Origin: Plantactinospora soyae
GTDB taxonomy: Bacteria; Actinomycetota; Actinomycetes; Mycobacteriales; Micromonosporaceae
Assembly (NCBI RefSeq): GCF_014874095.1
Contig: NZ_JADBEB010000001.1
Location: 8,122,001-8,186,000, forward strand
Length of the DNA stretch: 64,000 bases
Direction of reading: 5' to 3'
Part shown: piece after piece, positions 17,897-25,624 of the stretch
How the letters are laid out: each line of letters opens with the position of its first letter
How positions within the stretch are numbered: position 1 is the first letter of the stretch
Notes under the pieces: model-generated
What the model was told of the DNA's origin: nothing
The model's database searches: none
Seen by the model: the letters and a program-made list of their open reading frames with translations, nothing else
Program-made: the position numbers and the translations under genes

Positions 17897-18022
17897 GTGC
17901 CGCTGAACCCCACGCCGAACACCGGCTGGCCCGACGTCTACGCCCGCCGCCGGAAGGCCGGGCCGGCGAAGGAGCGCCGGTACGGCAACTTCCCGACCCA
18001 CGCCCACTACCCGGAGGTCTGA
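17897..18022 (+). CDS. Small 41-aa protein encoded just before gcl
   Basis: GTG at 17897 with GGAGG five bases upstream opens a 41-codon frame ending TGA at 18020-18022, three bases before the gcl start. The product is basic and aromatic, with GWPDVYARRRKAG in the middle and HAHYPEV at the end. It has no signal or membrane segment. A strong ribosome site, tight spacing to gcl and the shared operator upstream argue that it is translated. It could be a small subunit, a regulator or a translational-coupling leader. I do not recognise a family. Confidence 0.6.
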   Translation: MPLNPTPNTGWPDVYARRRKAGPAKERRYGNFPTHAHYPEV

Positions 18023-18025
18023 ACC

Positions 18026-19750
18026 ATGGCCAAGATTCCCTGCATGGACGCGGTCGTGTCGGTGCTCGCGTCGGAGGGCGTGGACATCGCGTTCGGCTGT
18101 CCCGGCGCGGCCATCCTGCCGCTCTACGCCGCGTTGCGACGCAGCGAGATCAGGCACCTGATCGTCCGGCACGAAGAGGGCGCCACCCACATGGCGGACG
18201 GCTGGGCCCGGACCAACGGTCGGGTCGGGGTGGCCATCGGCACCTCCGGACCGGCCGGCACCAACATGATCACCGGGTTGTACACCGCGCAGGCGGACTC
18301 AATTCCGATGATCTGCATCACCGGTCAGGCGCCCACCACCAAGCTGCACCAGGAGGCGTTCCAGGCGGTGGACATCGTCGAGATCGCCAAGCCGGTGACG
18401 AAGTGGGCGGTGCAGGTGAAGGAGGCCGCCCAGGCGCCCTGGATCTTCCGGGAGGCGTTCCGGATCGCCCGCTCCGGACGGCCGGGGCCGGTGCTGATCG
18501 ATTTGCCGATCGACGTCGCACGGCAGGAGATCGAGTGGGACGCCTCGATCGACGCGCCGCTGCCGGTGCCCCGGGTCGAGCCGCACCAGCCCCGGGTGGA
18601 ACGGGCCCTCGACATGCTGCTGGCCGCCGAGCGTCCGCTGATCCTGGCCGGCGGCGGGGTCATCATCGGCGAGGCCACCGAGTTGCTGCGGGAGGTCGCC
18701 GAGACCCTGGACATCCCGGTCCAGGTGACCCTGATGGGCAAGGGCGCGCTGCCGGAGGACCACGACCTGTTCGCCGGGATGACCGGCATCCAGACCACCC
18801 AGCGGTGGGGCAACGCCTCCTTCCTGGAGTCCGACCTGGTGCTCGCGCTCGGCGCCCGCTTCGGCGACCGGCACACCGGCGACCTGGAGACCTACCGGGG
18901 CGGCCGGCAGTTCATCCACGTCGACATCGAGCCGACCCAGCTCGGCAAGGTGTTCGGTCCGGACCTCGGCGTGGTGTCGGACACCGGGCCGTTCCTCGCG
19001 GCGCTGCTCGACGCGGCCCGACGGCGGGGCGTACGGCGGGACCGGAGTGAGTGGATCTCGCTGGTCCGCCGGCTGCGCGAGACCCTGGGTCGCCGGGACG
19101 ACTTCGACGCGGTCCCGATCAAGGCACCCCGGGTGTTCAAGGAGATCAACGAATACTTCGGCCCGGACACCTATTTCGTCACCGCCATCGGCCTGTACCA
19201 GATCTGGTCCGGGCAGTTCCAGCGGGTCTTCAAGCCCCGCCACTACCAGGTCTGCGGCCAGGCCGGCCCGCTGGGTTGGGAGATTCCGGCCGCGATCGGG
19301 GTCAAGTCCGCCGCACCCGACGCCGAAGTGGTCGGCGTGGTCGGCGACTATTCGTTCCAGTTCCTGGTCGAGGAGTTGGCGGTCGCCGCGCAGTACAACA
19401 TCCCGTTCGTACTGATCATGTTGAACAACGAGTATCTCGGCCTGATCCGGCAGGCCGAGATCGGCTACGACATGAACTACGAAGTGGACATCCACTACGA
19501 CGAGTACGGCACCGACAATGTCAAGATCATGGAAGCGTACGGCTGTTCCGGGCGTCGGGTGCTCCAGCCGGGCGAGATCGCCGACGCGCTCGCCTGGGCC
19601 AGCAAGGAGGCGAAGCGCACCAGCCGGCCGGTGCTGGTCGAGGTGATGATCGAGCGCGAGGCGAACACCGCGCACGGCCTCTCGATCGCGAAGGTCAACG
19701 AGTTCGAGCCGGCGCCGGAAATCGAGTACCGGGACGTGGCCTCCGGCTGA
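18026..19750 (+). CDS. gcl: Glyoxylate carboligase-like ThDP enzyme (tartronate-semialdehyde synthase)
   Basis: A 574-aa thiamine-diphosphate enzyme expected to join two glyoxylates into tartronate semialdehyde with loss of CO2. Gcl features run through the protein: FGCPGAAILPLY, TSGPAGTNMITGLYTAQADS, FQAVDIVEIAKPV, GDRHTGDLETY, DIEPTQLGKVFGPDLG and CGQAGPLGW. The ThDP-Mg motif is GDYSFQF...NNEYLGLIRQ. Unusually, residue 50 is Glu (RHEEGATHM) where E. coli Gcl has Val51; Gcl is known for lacking this canonical Glu. The C-terminal third is also diverged from classical Gcl. Neighbouring PanE-like, Hyi, GlxR and GlxK genes support the glyoxylate role, but another 2-oxoacid substrate is possible. 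Confidence 0.82.
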   Translation: MAKIPCMDAVVSVLASEGVDIAFGCPGAAILPLYAALRRSEIRHLIVRHEEGATHMADGWARTNGRVGVAIGTSGPAGTNMITGLYTAQADSIPMICITGQAPTTKLHQEAFQAVDIVEIAKPVTKWAVQVKEAAQAPWIFREAFRIARSGRPGPVLIDLPIDVARQEIEWDASIDAPLPVPRVEPHQPRVERALDMLLAAERPLILAGGGVIIGEATELLREVAETLDIPVQVTLMGKGALPEDHDLFAGMTGIQTTQRWGNASFLESDLVLALGARFGDRHTGDLETYRGGRQFIHVDIEPTQLGKVFGPDLGVVSDTGPFLAALLDAARRRGVRRDRSEWISLVRRLRETLGRRDDFDAVPIKAPRVFKEINEYFGPDTYFVTAIGLYQIWSGQFQRVFKPRHYQVCGQAGPLGWEIPAAIGVKSAAPDAEVVGVVGDYSFQFLVEELAVAAQYNIPFVLIMLNNEYLGLIRQAEIGYDMNYEVDIHYDEYGTDNVKIMEAYGCSGRRVLQPGEIADALAWASKEAKRTSRPVLVEVMIEREANTAHGLSIAKVNEFEPAPEIEYRDVASG

Positions 19751-19815
19751 TCGGTGTGGCTACCCGACGCCAGCCATCGGCACCGCGAATATCCCCGCTG
19801 TCGAAGAATCGCGTT

Positions 19816-19842
19816 GGGGCGGGCGGGCTGCCCGCCCGCCCC
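19816..19842 (+). terminator. Terminator hairpin after gcl
   Basis: GGGGCGGGCGGGC (19816-19828) is followed after one base by its perfect reverse complement (19830-19842). In practice this is a very GC-rich 11-12 bp stem with a small loop, 65 bp past the gcl stop. Confidence 0.75.
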
Positions 19843-19952
19843 GGCGACACACTCGGGAACGGTATTTCCGGCACCGTGCGGCGGACCGGGTCTGTGCGCG
19901 GACCGCAGGTCGACGACACCCAGCACCGGCACGTCGATTGCATCTCGCCGAC

Positions 19953-19967
19953 TGTATGCTATAACCC
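19953..19967 (+). promoter_or_regulatory. Putative (weak) GntR autoregulatory site
   Basis: TGTATGCTATAACCC keeps most of the left half of the palindrome but only 9 of 14 positions overall. It lies 46 bp before the gntR ATG. It may be a weak autoregulatory site or simply a -10 region (TATGCTATAA). Confidence 0.35.
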
Positions 19968-20013
19968 AATTCGGGTGGTACCCGATCGATTTCTCGCAGC
20001 CCGGAGGTAGTCC

Positions 20014-20775
20014 ATGACCGAATGGGGGGGCGCGACCTCGCCAGCCGGCGGCAACGGTGGCCGGCGACGACTTGCCGCGGCCCGTGGCGAACCCCGAGCC
20101 GCGCGTCAGCCACTGGAGCGGCCCGCGCCACTACGCCAGGCGGTCTACGACGTCATCGCCGAGATGATCATCAATCGTGAGCTGCAACCCGGCGAACACC
20201 TCGTCGAGAACGAGCTGGCGGCCCAGCTCGGCGTCAGCCGGCAGCCCGTCCGGGAGGCCCTGCAGCGGCTGCAGAGCGAGGGCTGGGTCGACCTGCGTCC
20301 CGCACTCGGCGCCTTCGTGCACGTACCCACCGAGGAGGAGGCCGACCAGCTCCTCGCCACCCGTACCCTGCTCGAATCGGAATCCGCGCGGTTGGCGGCC
20401 AAGCAGGGCACGCCGGAACAGGTCGAACGGCTCCGGGAACTGCAACGCGTCGGAGAGAAGGCGCTCAGCGACGACGACCAGGTCGCCCTGGTCGACGCGA
20501 ACGCGGCCCTGCACGCGTACGTGGTGGCGATGTCCGGCAACAAGGTCCTCGCCGAACTGATCGCGATGGTCGACCGCCGGGTGCGGTGGTACTACGCGCC
20601 GATCGCCCGGTCCCGTGGCCGGCAGGCCTGGGACGAGCACGCGGCGCTGATCGACGTGATCGCCAGCCGGAACAGCAGGCGGGCCGGCGAGATAATGCGC
20701 CGACACACCGAGCGCACCCGGGAGAGCTACCACCAGCGGCGCAAGGAGGCCGCTGAGCGGGAAGCCCCGGGCTGA
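20014..20775 (+). CDS. GntR-family regulator, FadR/FCD subfamily; candidate master regulator of the oxalate island
   Basis: A 253-aa repressor or activator. After a basic Gly/Arg-rich N-terminal extension, residues about 38-105 form the GntR winged helix (ENELAAQLGVSRQPVREALQ, then QRLQSEGWVDLRPALGAFV). Residues about 115-240 form an all-helical FCD ligand domain with the metal/acid-binding pattern (DANAALHAYV, DEHAALIDVI, RHTERTRESY). FCD regulators usually sense small carboxylates; oxalate, glyoxylate or an oxalyl intermediate would fit. ATG 20014 has GGAGG upstream. Some ten 15-bp palindromes (TGYATACNGTATRCA) precede island transcription units, and this is the only GntR gene in the window, so I infer that it binds them. 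Confidence 0.85.
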   Translation: MTEWGGATSPAGGNGGRRRLAAARGEPRAARQPLERPAPLRQAVYDVIAEMIINRELQPGEHLVENELAAQLGVSRQPVREALQRLQSEGWVDLRPALGAFVHVPTEEEADQLLATRTLLESESARLAAKQGTPEQVERLRELQRVGEKALSDDDQVALVDANAALHAYVVAMSGNKVLAELIAMVDRRVRWYYAPIARSRGRQAWDEHAALIDVIASRNSRRAGEIMRRHTERTRESYHQRRKEAAEREAPG

Positions 20776-20800
20776 CCGGGCCGCTCCACCAGCCGTCGTC

Positions 20801-20825
20801 GGCCGGCGGCACCGCGCCGCCGGCC
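20801..20825. terminator. Terminator hairpin after gntR
   Basis: GGCCGGCGGC (20801-20810), loop ACCGC, then a perfect 10-bp complement (20816-20825), 25 bp past the gntR stop. It lies in the 377-bp gap between convergent gntR and the aldehyde dehydrogenase gene. A second, larger fold follows at 21022-21099. Confidence 0.65.
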
Positions 20826-21021
20826 CGCTGGTACGACACCGCGAACGTCCCTCGACCCGGCCGGGTCCGTCACCGGCCGGGTCTGGCGTTGCCGGGCACC
20901 TCCACGCCCCGCCTCGTCGCTTCCCCGGTGGCGTGCCCGGAACCACCGTCCCGCCGCGCGTCGCCGCAAAAGCACGTTCGGGCCAGGAACGGCATGCCTC
21001 CAACGGGGACCCGGGCACGGG

Positions 21022-21099
21022 CGAAGGTGCCCGCCGTGGAGGCATCCTGCCGGATGCGGTGCGACGAGCGCATCCAGACCTCACGGACGGGCACCTTCG
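21022..21099. other. Structured 78-nt intergenic element
   Basis: CGAAGGTGCCCG (21022-21033) is perfectly complementary to 21088-21099. Pairing continues inward with CCGTG/CACGG and AGG/CCT, with single-base bulges, giving about 20 bp. The enclosed region holds a local hairpin GCATCCTGCCGGATGC and an alternative pairing GGATGCG...CGCATCC. It lies between convergent genes, 54 bp past the aldehyde dehydrogenase stop. It could be a bidirectional terminator or a structured RNA. No family is recognised. Confidence 0.5.
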
Positions 21100-21152
21100 G
21101 TGGGCCACGCCCGGCCGGACCGGCTGACCGGTCCCGCCGGGCGGATGCCCGA

Positions 21153-22514
21153 CTACAGGCGGATGGATTTCTTGTTCATGAACTCCTCGATGCCGGCCGC
21201 GCCGAGTTCCCTGCCCATCCCGGAGCGCTTGATCCCGCCGAACGGCAGGTCGGCCTGCGACCCACCGGCGCTGTTCAGGTACACCATGCCGGACTCGATC
21301 TGCTCGGCGACCCGGCGCATCCGGTCGGGATCGGTCCCCCACACGCTGGCGCCGAGCCCGAACGGCGAGTCGTTCGCGATCGCGACCGCCTCCTCCTCGG
21401 TCTCGGCCCGTAGGACCAGCACGACGGGCCCGAAGATCTCCTCGTAGTAGGCGTCCATCTCGGGGGTCACGTCCGTGAGCACGGTGGCCTCAAGATAGGC
21501 GCCGGGCCCGTCGAGACGACGCCCACCGGTGCGGAGCGTCGCGCCCTGCCGGACCGCCTTGTCGACCTGTTCAGCCACCTCGTCGGCCGCCGCGACCGAC
21601 GCCAACGGCGGCAACTTCGTCGCGGGATCGCTGGGGTCGCCCGGCACGAAGGTCTCGGCCACGTGCTCCGTCAGCCGGTCGACGAACTCCTCGTAGATGT
21701 CGGCGAGCACGATCATCCGCTTCGGCGAGTTGCACGACTGACCGCAGTTGCGCATCCGGGCGGTCGCGGTGGCCCGCACCGTCTTGTCCATGTCATCGCT
21801 GTCCAGCAGGATCAGCGGGTCGGAACCGCCCAACTCCAGGACGGCCCTCTTCAGGTTCCTTCCGGCTTCGGCGGCGACCGAGATGCCGGCCCGCTCGCTG
21901 CCGGTCAGGGAAACACCCTGGATGCGAGGGTCCGCGAGGATCCGGGGGACCTGCGCGCTGGACGCGAAGATGTTCACGTACGCGTCCTCCGGCACCCCGG
22001 CGTCGTGCAGGATCCGCTCGATCGCGGCTGCCGACCGGGGGCAGATCGAGGCATGCTTCAGCAGGATGGTGTTGCCGAGGACCAGGTTCGGCGCCACGAA
22101 CCTGGCGATCTGATAGCAGGGGAAGTTCCACGGCATGACGCCGAGCAGCGGCCCGATGGGGTTCTTGGTGATGACGGCATTGCCGCCCTTGATCTCCAGC
22201 GGCTCGTCGGCCAGCAGCGTGGGACCGTTGTCGGCGTAGTACCTGAAGATGTCGACGACCACACCGATCTCACCGCGGCCCTCGTTGATCCGCTTGCCCA
22301 TCTCCTGCGTCATCGTCGCCGCCAGCTCGTCGGCGCGCTCGGCGAACAGGTCCGCCGCGCGTGACACGATCTCGGCCCGCTCGGCGACCGGCCGGCGCCG
22401 CCACGACAGGTACCCGCGGTGGACGCGGTCGATCGCTTCCCGGACCTCCCCGTCGGTCGCGTTCTCGATCTTCTCGACCAGTTCACCTGTCGCTGGGTCG
22501 GTAACTGTGTACAT
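21153..22514 (-). CDS. NAD(P)-dependent aldehyde dehydrogenase (succinate-semialdehyde dehydrogenase-like)
   Basis: A 453-aa soluble aldehyde dehydrogenase that oxidises an aldehyde to the acid. It has the cofactor-binding MPWNFPCYQ and LTGSERAG motifs, the general-base Glu in LELGGSDPL and the nucleophilic Cys in NCGQSCNSPKR. The retained Glu argues for a hydrolytic, non-CoA-acylating enzyme. Overall it resembles the short GabD/SSADH class. Within the island it might oxidise glyoxylate or a semialdehyde, but the substrate is open. ATG 22514 has GGAGG about 11 bases upstream, and a strong regulon operator lies 58 bp upstream. Confidence 0.85.
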   Translation of the reverse strand: MYTVTDPATGELVEKIENATDGEVREAIDRVHRGYLSWRRRPVAERAEIVSRAADLFAERADELAATMTQEMGKRINEGRGEIGVVVDIFRYYADNGPTLLADEPLEIKGGNAVITKNPIGPLLGVMPWNFPCYQIARFVAPNLVLGNTILLKHASICPRSAAAIERILHDAGVPEDAYVNIFASSAQVPRILADPRIQGVSLTGSERAGISVAAEAGRNLKRAVLELGGSDPLILLDSDDMDKTVRATATARMRNCGQSCNSPKRMIVLADIYEEFVDRLTEHVAETFVPGDPSDPATKLPPLASVAAADEVAEQVDKAVRQGATLRTGGRRLDGPGAYLEATVLTDVTPEMDAYYEEIFGPVVLVLRAETEEEAVAIANDSPFGLGASVWGTDPDRMRRVAEQIESGMVYLNSAGGSQADLPFGGIKRSGMGRELGAAGIEEFMNKKSIRL

Positions 22515-22571
22515 AGGGGTCCGAGCCTCCGTTCTCTACCAACACTGCGCCGGGACACTCTGTCATCAGTC

Positions 22572-22586
22572 TGCATACTGTCTACA
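22572..22586 (-). promoter_or_regulatory. Putative GntR operator, aldehyde dehydrogenase gene
   Basis: TGCATACTGTCTACA matches the palindrome at 13 of 14 informative positions. It lies in the 450-bp gap 22515-22964 between the aldehyde dehydrogenase start and the oxc stop. I see no gene in the rest of that gap. Confidence 0.6.
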
Positions 22587-22964
22587 GACTTCTCGGATGC
22601 GAGGTCGGGGCCGCCCGGGCGCTCGCCGACCAGGGACCCGAGATCAGGCCGGATCGGCCGGGCGGCGCCCCGTCCGCCGCCGGCCTGTCCGCACGGGCAG
22701 TCAGCACCCCGGGCGGCAGATCGCCGGGCGGCCCGACCACGATGCGGGGACGCGTTGCCCACCACGGCGAGCACGCGGTCGCGCGTCGACGGGCCGCCCA
22801 CCCGCACCGCGGATCTGTCGGAGCGGCGGCTGGCGTTGCTCAGGATGCCTGAGCCGGCCGAGGCGCCCGAGCGGGATGGTCGATGCCCTCCTCGCCGACC
22901 CGGGCGGTGTGGTGCGGTCCAGTCGTTGATGCGCAGCGTCGGGTGCGGGGGTAGCCGATCGTCC

Positions 22965-24698
22965 TCACCGCTGCACCGTGATGCCCTTGGGGTTGAGGTG
23001 GGCGATGTTGCCGCTCTCGGTTCCGTCGGTGGGGTCGATGACGCAGTCGATGAGCGCGGGCTTGCCCAGTGCCAGGGCCTCGCGCAGGGCGGCGGTGACC
23101 TCCACCGGCGTCTCCGCCCGATAGCCCTTGCCGCCGAATGCGGCGATCATGAGATCGTGCCGGGCCCTGAGGGAGGTCGGTGCCGGGTCCCCGGACGCCG
23201 ACACATCGTCGCCCCGGTAGACGCCGCTGTTGTTCAGCACGATCGTGACGATGGGCAGGTTGTAGCGGCAGATCGTCTCTATCTCCATACCGCTGAACCC
23301 GAACGCGCTGTCGCCCTCGATGGCGACGACCGGGCCTCCGGTCTCGACCGCGGCGGCGATCGCGTACCCCATGCCGATGCCCATCACGCCCCAGGTGCCG
23401 CTGTCCAGACGGTGTCGCGGCACCTGCATCCCGATCGTGTTGCGCGCCAGGTCCAGCGCGTTCGCCCCCTCGTTGACGACGTACGCCCCCGGGTTGTCCC
23501 GCAGGACATCGCGAATGGCCTGCAGCGCGCCCAGGAACTTCATCGGGTGTGCCGACTCGGCGGCCTTGAGGCGCTTGGCCATCTTGCCGACGTTCTCCGC
23601 GGAGCGGGCCGAGAGCTCGTCCCGCCACTGGGCCGGGACCGCGATCTGGCCGGGTTTGGTCCGCTCGATCAGCGCCTGCATCACCGAACCGACGTCACCG
23701 ACGAGCGGCGCCGCGATGGGCTGGTTGCTGTCCAGCTCGGTGCTGGCGATGTCCACCTGGATGAACTTGGCGTCGGCGTTCCACTGTGGGGAGTCGCCGT
23801 GTCCGAGCAGCCAGTTCAGGCGCGCACCGACGAGCATCACGACGTCGGCCCGGCGTAGGGCCAGTGACCTGGTACTGGCCACCGACTGCGGGTGGTCGTC
23901 GGGCAGCAGGCCCTTCGCCATCGACATCGGCAGGTAGGGCGCACCGGTGAGCTCGATGAACTGGCGGATCTGCTCGTCCGCCTGCGCGTACGCGGCGCCC
24001 TTGCCGAGCACGACGAGCGGCCGCTGGGCGCTCGCGAGCAGTTCGATCGCGCGGTCCAGGGCCGCGGAGTCGGGCACCTGACGCGGTGCCGGGTCGACGA
24101 CCTGCCACAGGGACGCCGCACCCAGGTCGGCGTCGATGACCTCGCCGAGGACCGCGGCCGGGATGTCGAGGTAAACCCCGCCCGGTCGTCCGGAGACGGC
24201 CGTGCGGATCGCGCGGGCCACGCCCCGGCCAATGTCCTCCGCCCGGTGTACGCGGTACGCCGCCTTGGCGAACTGTCGAGCCGCCGCCAGCTGGTCCATT
24301 TCCTCGTAGTCGCCCCGCTGCAGATCGACGAGGTGCCGCTCGCTGGATCCGGAGATCTGCACCATCGGGAAGCAGTTCACGGTGGCGTTGGCCAGCGCTA
24401 CCAGCCCGTTGAGGAATCCCGGCGCGGACACCGTCAGGCAGATCCCCGGCTTCTTCGTCAGGAACCCGGCCGCCGCCGCCGCGTGCCCGGCAGCGCTCTC
24501 GTGCCGGAAGCCGACGTAGCGGATGCCGGACGCCTGCGCCAGGCGGGCCAGGTCGGTGATCGGGATGCCGACGACGCCGTAGATGGCGTCGACCTCGTTG
24601 AGCTTGAGCGCGTCGACGACTAGATGGATCCCGTCGGTGAGTTTCTCCGCACCTACGACGCCGCCAGCTTCTGATTCCCGGAGGGAAGCGATGGTCAT
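22965..24698 (-). CDS. oxc: Oxalyl-CoA decarboxylase
   Basis: A 577-aa ThDP enzyme that converts oxalyl-CoA to formyl-CoA and CO2, the committed step of oxalate breakdown. Family hallmarks are the N-terminal YGVVGIPITDLARLAQ, catalytic Glu67 in GFRHESAAGHAAAAAGF, and the ThDP-Mg motif EGDSAFGFSGMEIETICRYN. The last part contains NNSGVYRGDD. Length and motifs match Oxalobacter Oxc closely. ATG 24698 has GGAGGA upstream. Two regulon sites lie upstream: one at 24732 close to the start, one within the duplicated module at 24851. Partner enzymes Frc and formate dehydrogenase are in the same island. It may be homotetrameric as in the family. Confidence 0.95.
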   Translation of the reverse strand: MTIASLRESEAGGVVGAEKLTDGIHLVVDALKLNEVDAIYGVVGIPITDLARLAQASGIRYVGFRHESAAGHAAAAAGFLTKKPGICLTVSAPGFLNGLVALANATVNCFPMVQISGSSERHLVDLQRGDYEEMDQLAAARQFAKAAYRVHRAEDIGRGVARAIRTAVSGRPGGVYLDIPAAVLGEVIDADLGAASLWQVVDPAPRQVPDSAALDRAIELLASAQRPLVVLGKGAAYAQADEQIRQFIELTGAPYLPMSMAKGLLPDDHPQSVASTRSLALRRADVVMLVGARLNWLLGHGDSPQWNADAKFIQVDIASTELDSNQPIAAPLVGDVGSVMQALIERTKPGQIAVPAQWRDELSARSAENVGKMAKRLKAAESAHPMKFLGALQAIRDVLRDNPGAYVVNEGANALDLARNTIGMQVPRHRLDSGTWGVMGIGMGYAIAAAVETGGPVVAIEGDSAFGFSGMEIETICRYNLPIVTIVLNNSGVYRGDDVSASGDPAPTSLRARHDLMIAAFGGKGYRAETPVEVTAALREALALGKPALIDCVIDPTDGTESGNIAHLNPKGITVQR

Positions 24699-24731
24699 GA
24701 TCAGAGTCCTCCATCAAGGTCGTGCGACTTC

Positions 24732-24746
24732 TGTATACAATATGTA
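24732..24746 (-). promoter_or_regulatory. Putative GntR operator proximal to oxc
   Basis: TGTATACAATATGTA matches 12 of 14 informative positions of the palindrome and lies 33 bp before the oxc ATG, where binding would block early transcription. Confidence 0.55.
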
Positions 24747-24850
24747 GTTTACTACCGGTCGTCGGAATTCGACCTGGCCGGCGACGGCGCCGAGCACTGC
24801 CCGGAAGCCCGCACGGGAAGCGACGTCCCTCCCTCGCCGTCCTCCAGAAG

Positions 24851-24928
24851 TGCATACCGTATGGGGTAGGCAATAATCGTGGACCATGTGACAGCGGAGT
24901 GTCTAGGGGGTAGCAGGGACGTTTTCCG
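24851..24928. promoter_or_regulatory. Duplicated 78-bp regulatory module, copy A
   Basis: It starts with operator TGCATACCGTATGGG and continues through GTAGGCAATAATCGTGG, ATGTGACAGCGGAGTGTC and TAGGGGGTAGC to GTTTTCCG. It matches copy B (32560-32635) with three substitutions and two one-base indels. It lies between divergent oxc and the 69-aa gene. The surrounding gap (24699-25411, 713 bp) also holds another operator-like site and a hairpin, but no clear gene. Confidence 0.8.
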
Positions 24929-24990
24929 GGCAGGCCGGCCCGTACCGGCGTCGCGCTGGTGGTCGTGGACCGGTCGGCGACGCGGTGGCC

Positions 24991-25029
24991 TTGGTCACTG
25001 GATCGTTTTTTGTATACCGAAGGCGGTAT
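24991..25029 (+). promoter_or_regulatory. Putative promoter with operator-like inverted repeat
   Basis: TTGGTC (24991-24996) and TATACC (25013-25018) are 16 bp apart and could be -35/-10. The -10 overlaps TGTATACC, and ATACCG (25014-25019) is repeated inverted as CGGTAT (25024-25029) with a 4-bp spacer. The left half matches the island palindrome but the spacing is wider. It would give a leader of nearly 390 nt before the 69-aa gene. Confidence 0.4.
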
Positions 25030-25359
25030 CCTGGAACCGTCGAACAAGGACCTGTCGCCGGACAGGACGAGACGAGGGTTTGTGGTGGCACGGCATCGGG
25101 TAGGTCCACACAGGAGACGCCGACGTACCGTTCACACCATGGGCCGGGCCGCGAGGCTGAGGCCCCGCACGGCCGCCGCGGGCGACCCCCGCCGGTCATC
25201 GTTTCGGCGACAGACATAGAGCCGGCCGCCACGCGACGAGGCGTGACGGCAGAAGAGATCCGGCGACCCGGGGTGTGCCCGGCCCCACCAGGCACACCCG
25301 GGTGTCCTGCCGGACCACCGTCCCGGACGGTCTGCTGTCCTCCGGTCCGGTGCGCACGG

Positions 25360-25384
25360 TCCCGGGAAGCGTCGTTTCCCGGGA
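25360..25384 (+). terminator. Hairpin in the leader of the 69-aa gene
   Basis: TCCCGGGAA (25360-25368) and its perfect complement TTCCCGGGA (25376-25384) enclose a 7-nt loop, 27 bp before the ATG of the small gene. It could be an attenuator or a leader stabiliser rather than a true terminator. Confidence 0.4.
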
Positions 25385-25411
25385 AGACCGACAAGCAGGA
25401 GTGATGTTGTC

Positions 25412-25621
25412 ATGACCACCTGGCGGACGTTCTCGCGTTCCCTGACCCGACTTTCCGACCGGCTGGCCCTGCCGACCGGTTTCCCGGCCGACGGCCGCTC
25501 CCTCGGGCTCGGCCTGGCGGCCGCGCTGGAGAACCAGCGTCGGGCCGCCCGGCCGAGCGACAAGGAGATCGAGCACTTCCTCCGTGGCTCCGCCGCGGAC
25601 GAAGACCTGATCAAGGTCTGA
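25412..25621 (+). CDS. Small basic 69-aa protein, unknown function
   Basis: ATG 25412, with AGGAG about 12 bases upstream, opens a 69-codon frame ending at 25621. The product is soluble, rich in Arg, Leu and Ala, with a probable amphipathic helix (FSRSLTRLSDRLALP) and an acidic end (HFLRGSAADEDLIKV). No signal or transmembrane segment. It faces the terC-like gene with only three bases between stop codons. It lies downstream of the duplicated regulatory module, which hints at co-regulation with oxc. No family recognised. Confidence 0.6.
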   Translation: MTTWRTFSRSLTRLSDRLALPTGFPADGRSLGLGLAAALENQRRAARPSDKEIEHFLRGSAADEDLIKV

Positions 25622-25624
25622 CGG

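Noticed and set aside
22515-22964. Possible small gene between oxc and the aldehyde dehydrogenase gene
   Set aside because: No frame with a ribosome site and plausible composition; only an operator is supported.
24840-25047. Minus-strand peptide shared by the two duplicated modules
   Set aside because: The similarity is at the DNA level, the two single-base indels shift the reading frames, and no start or ribosome site is present. It is better explained as regulatory DNA.
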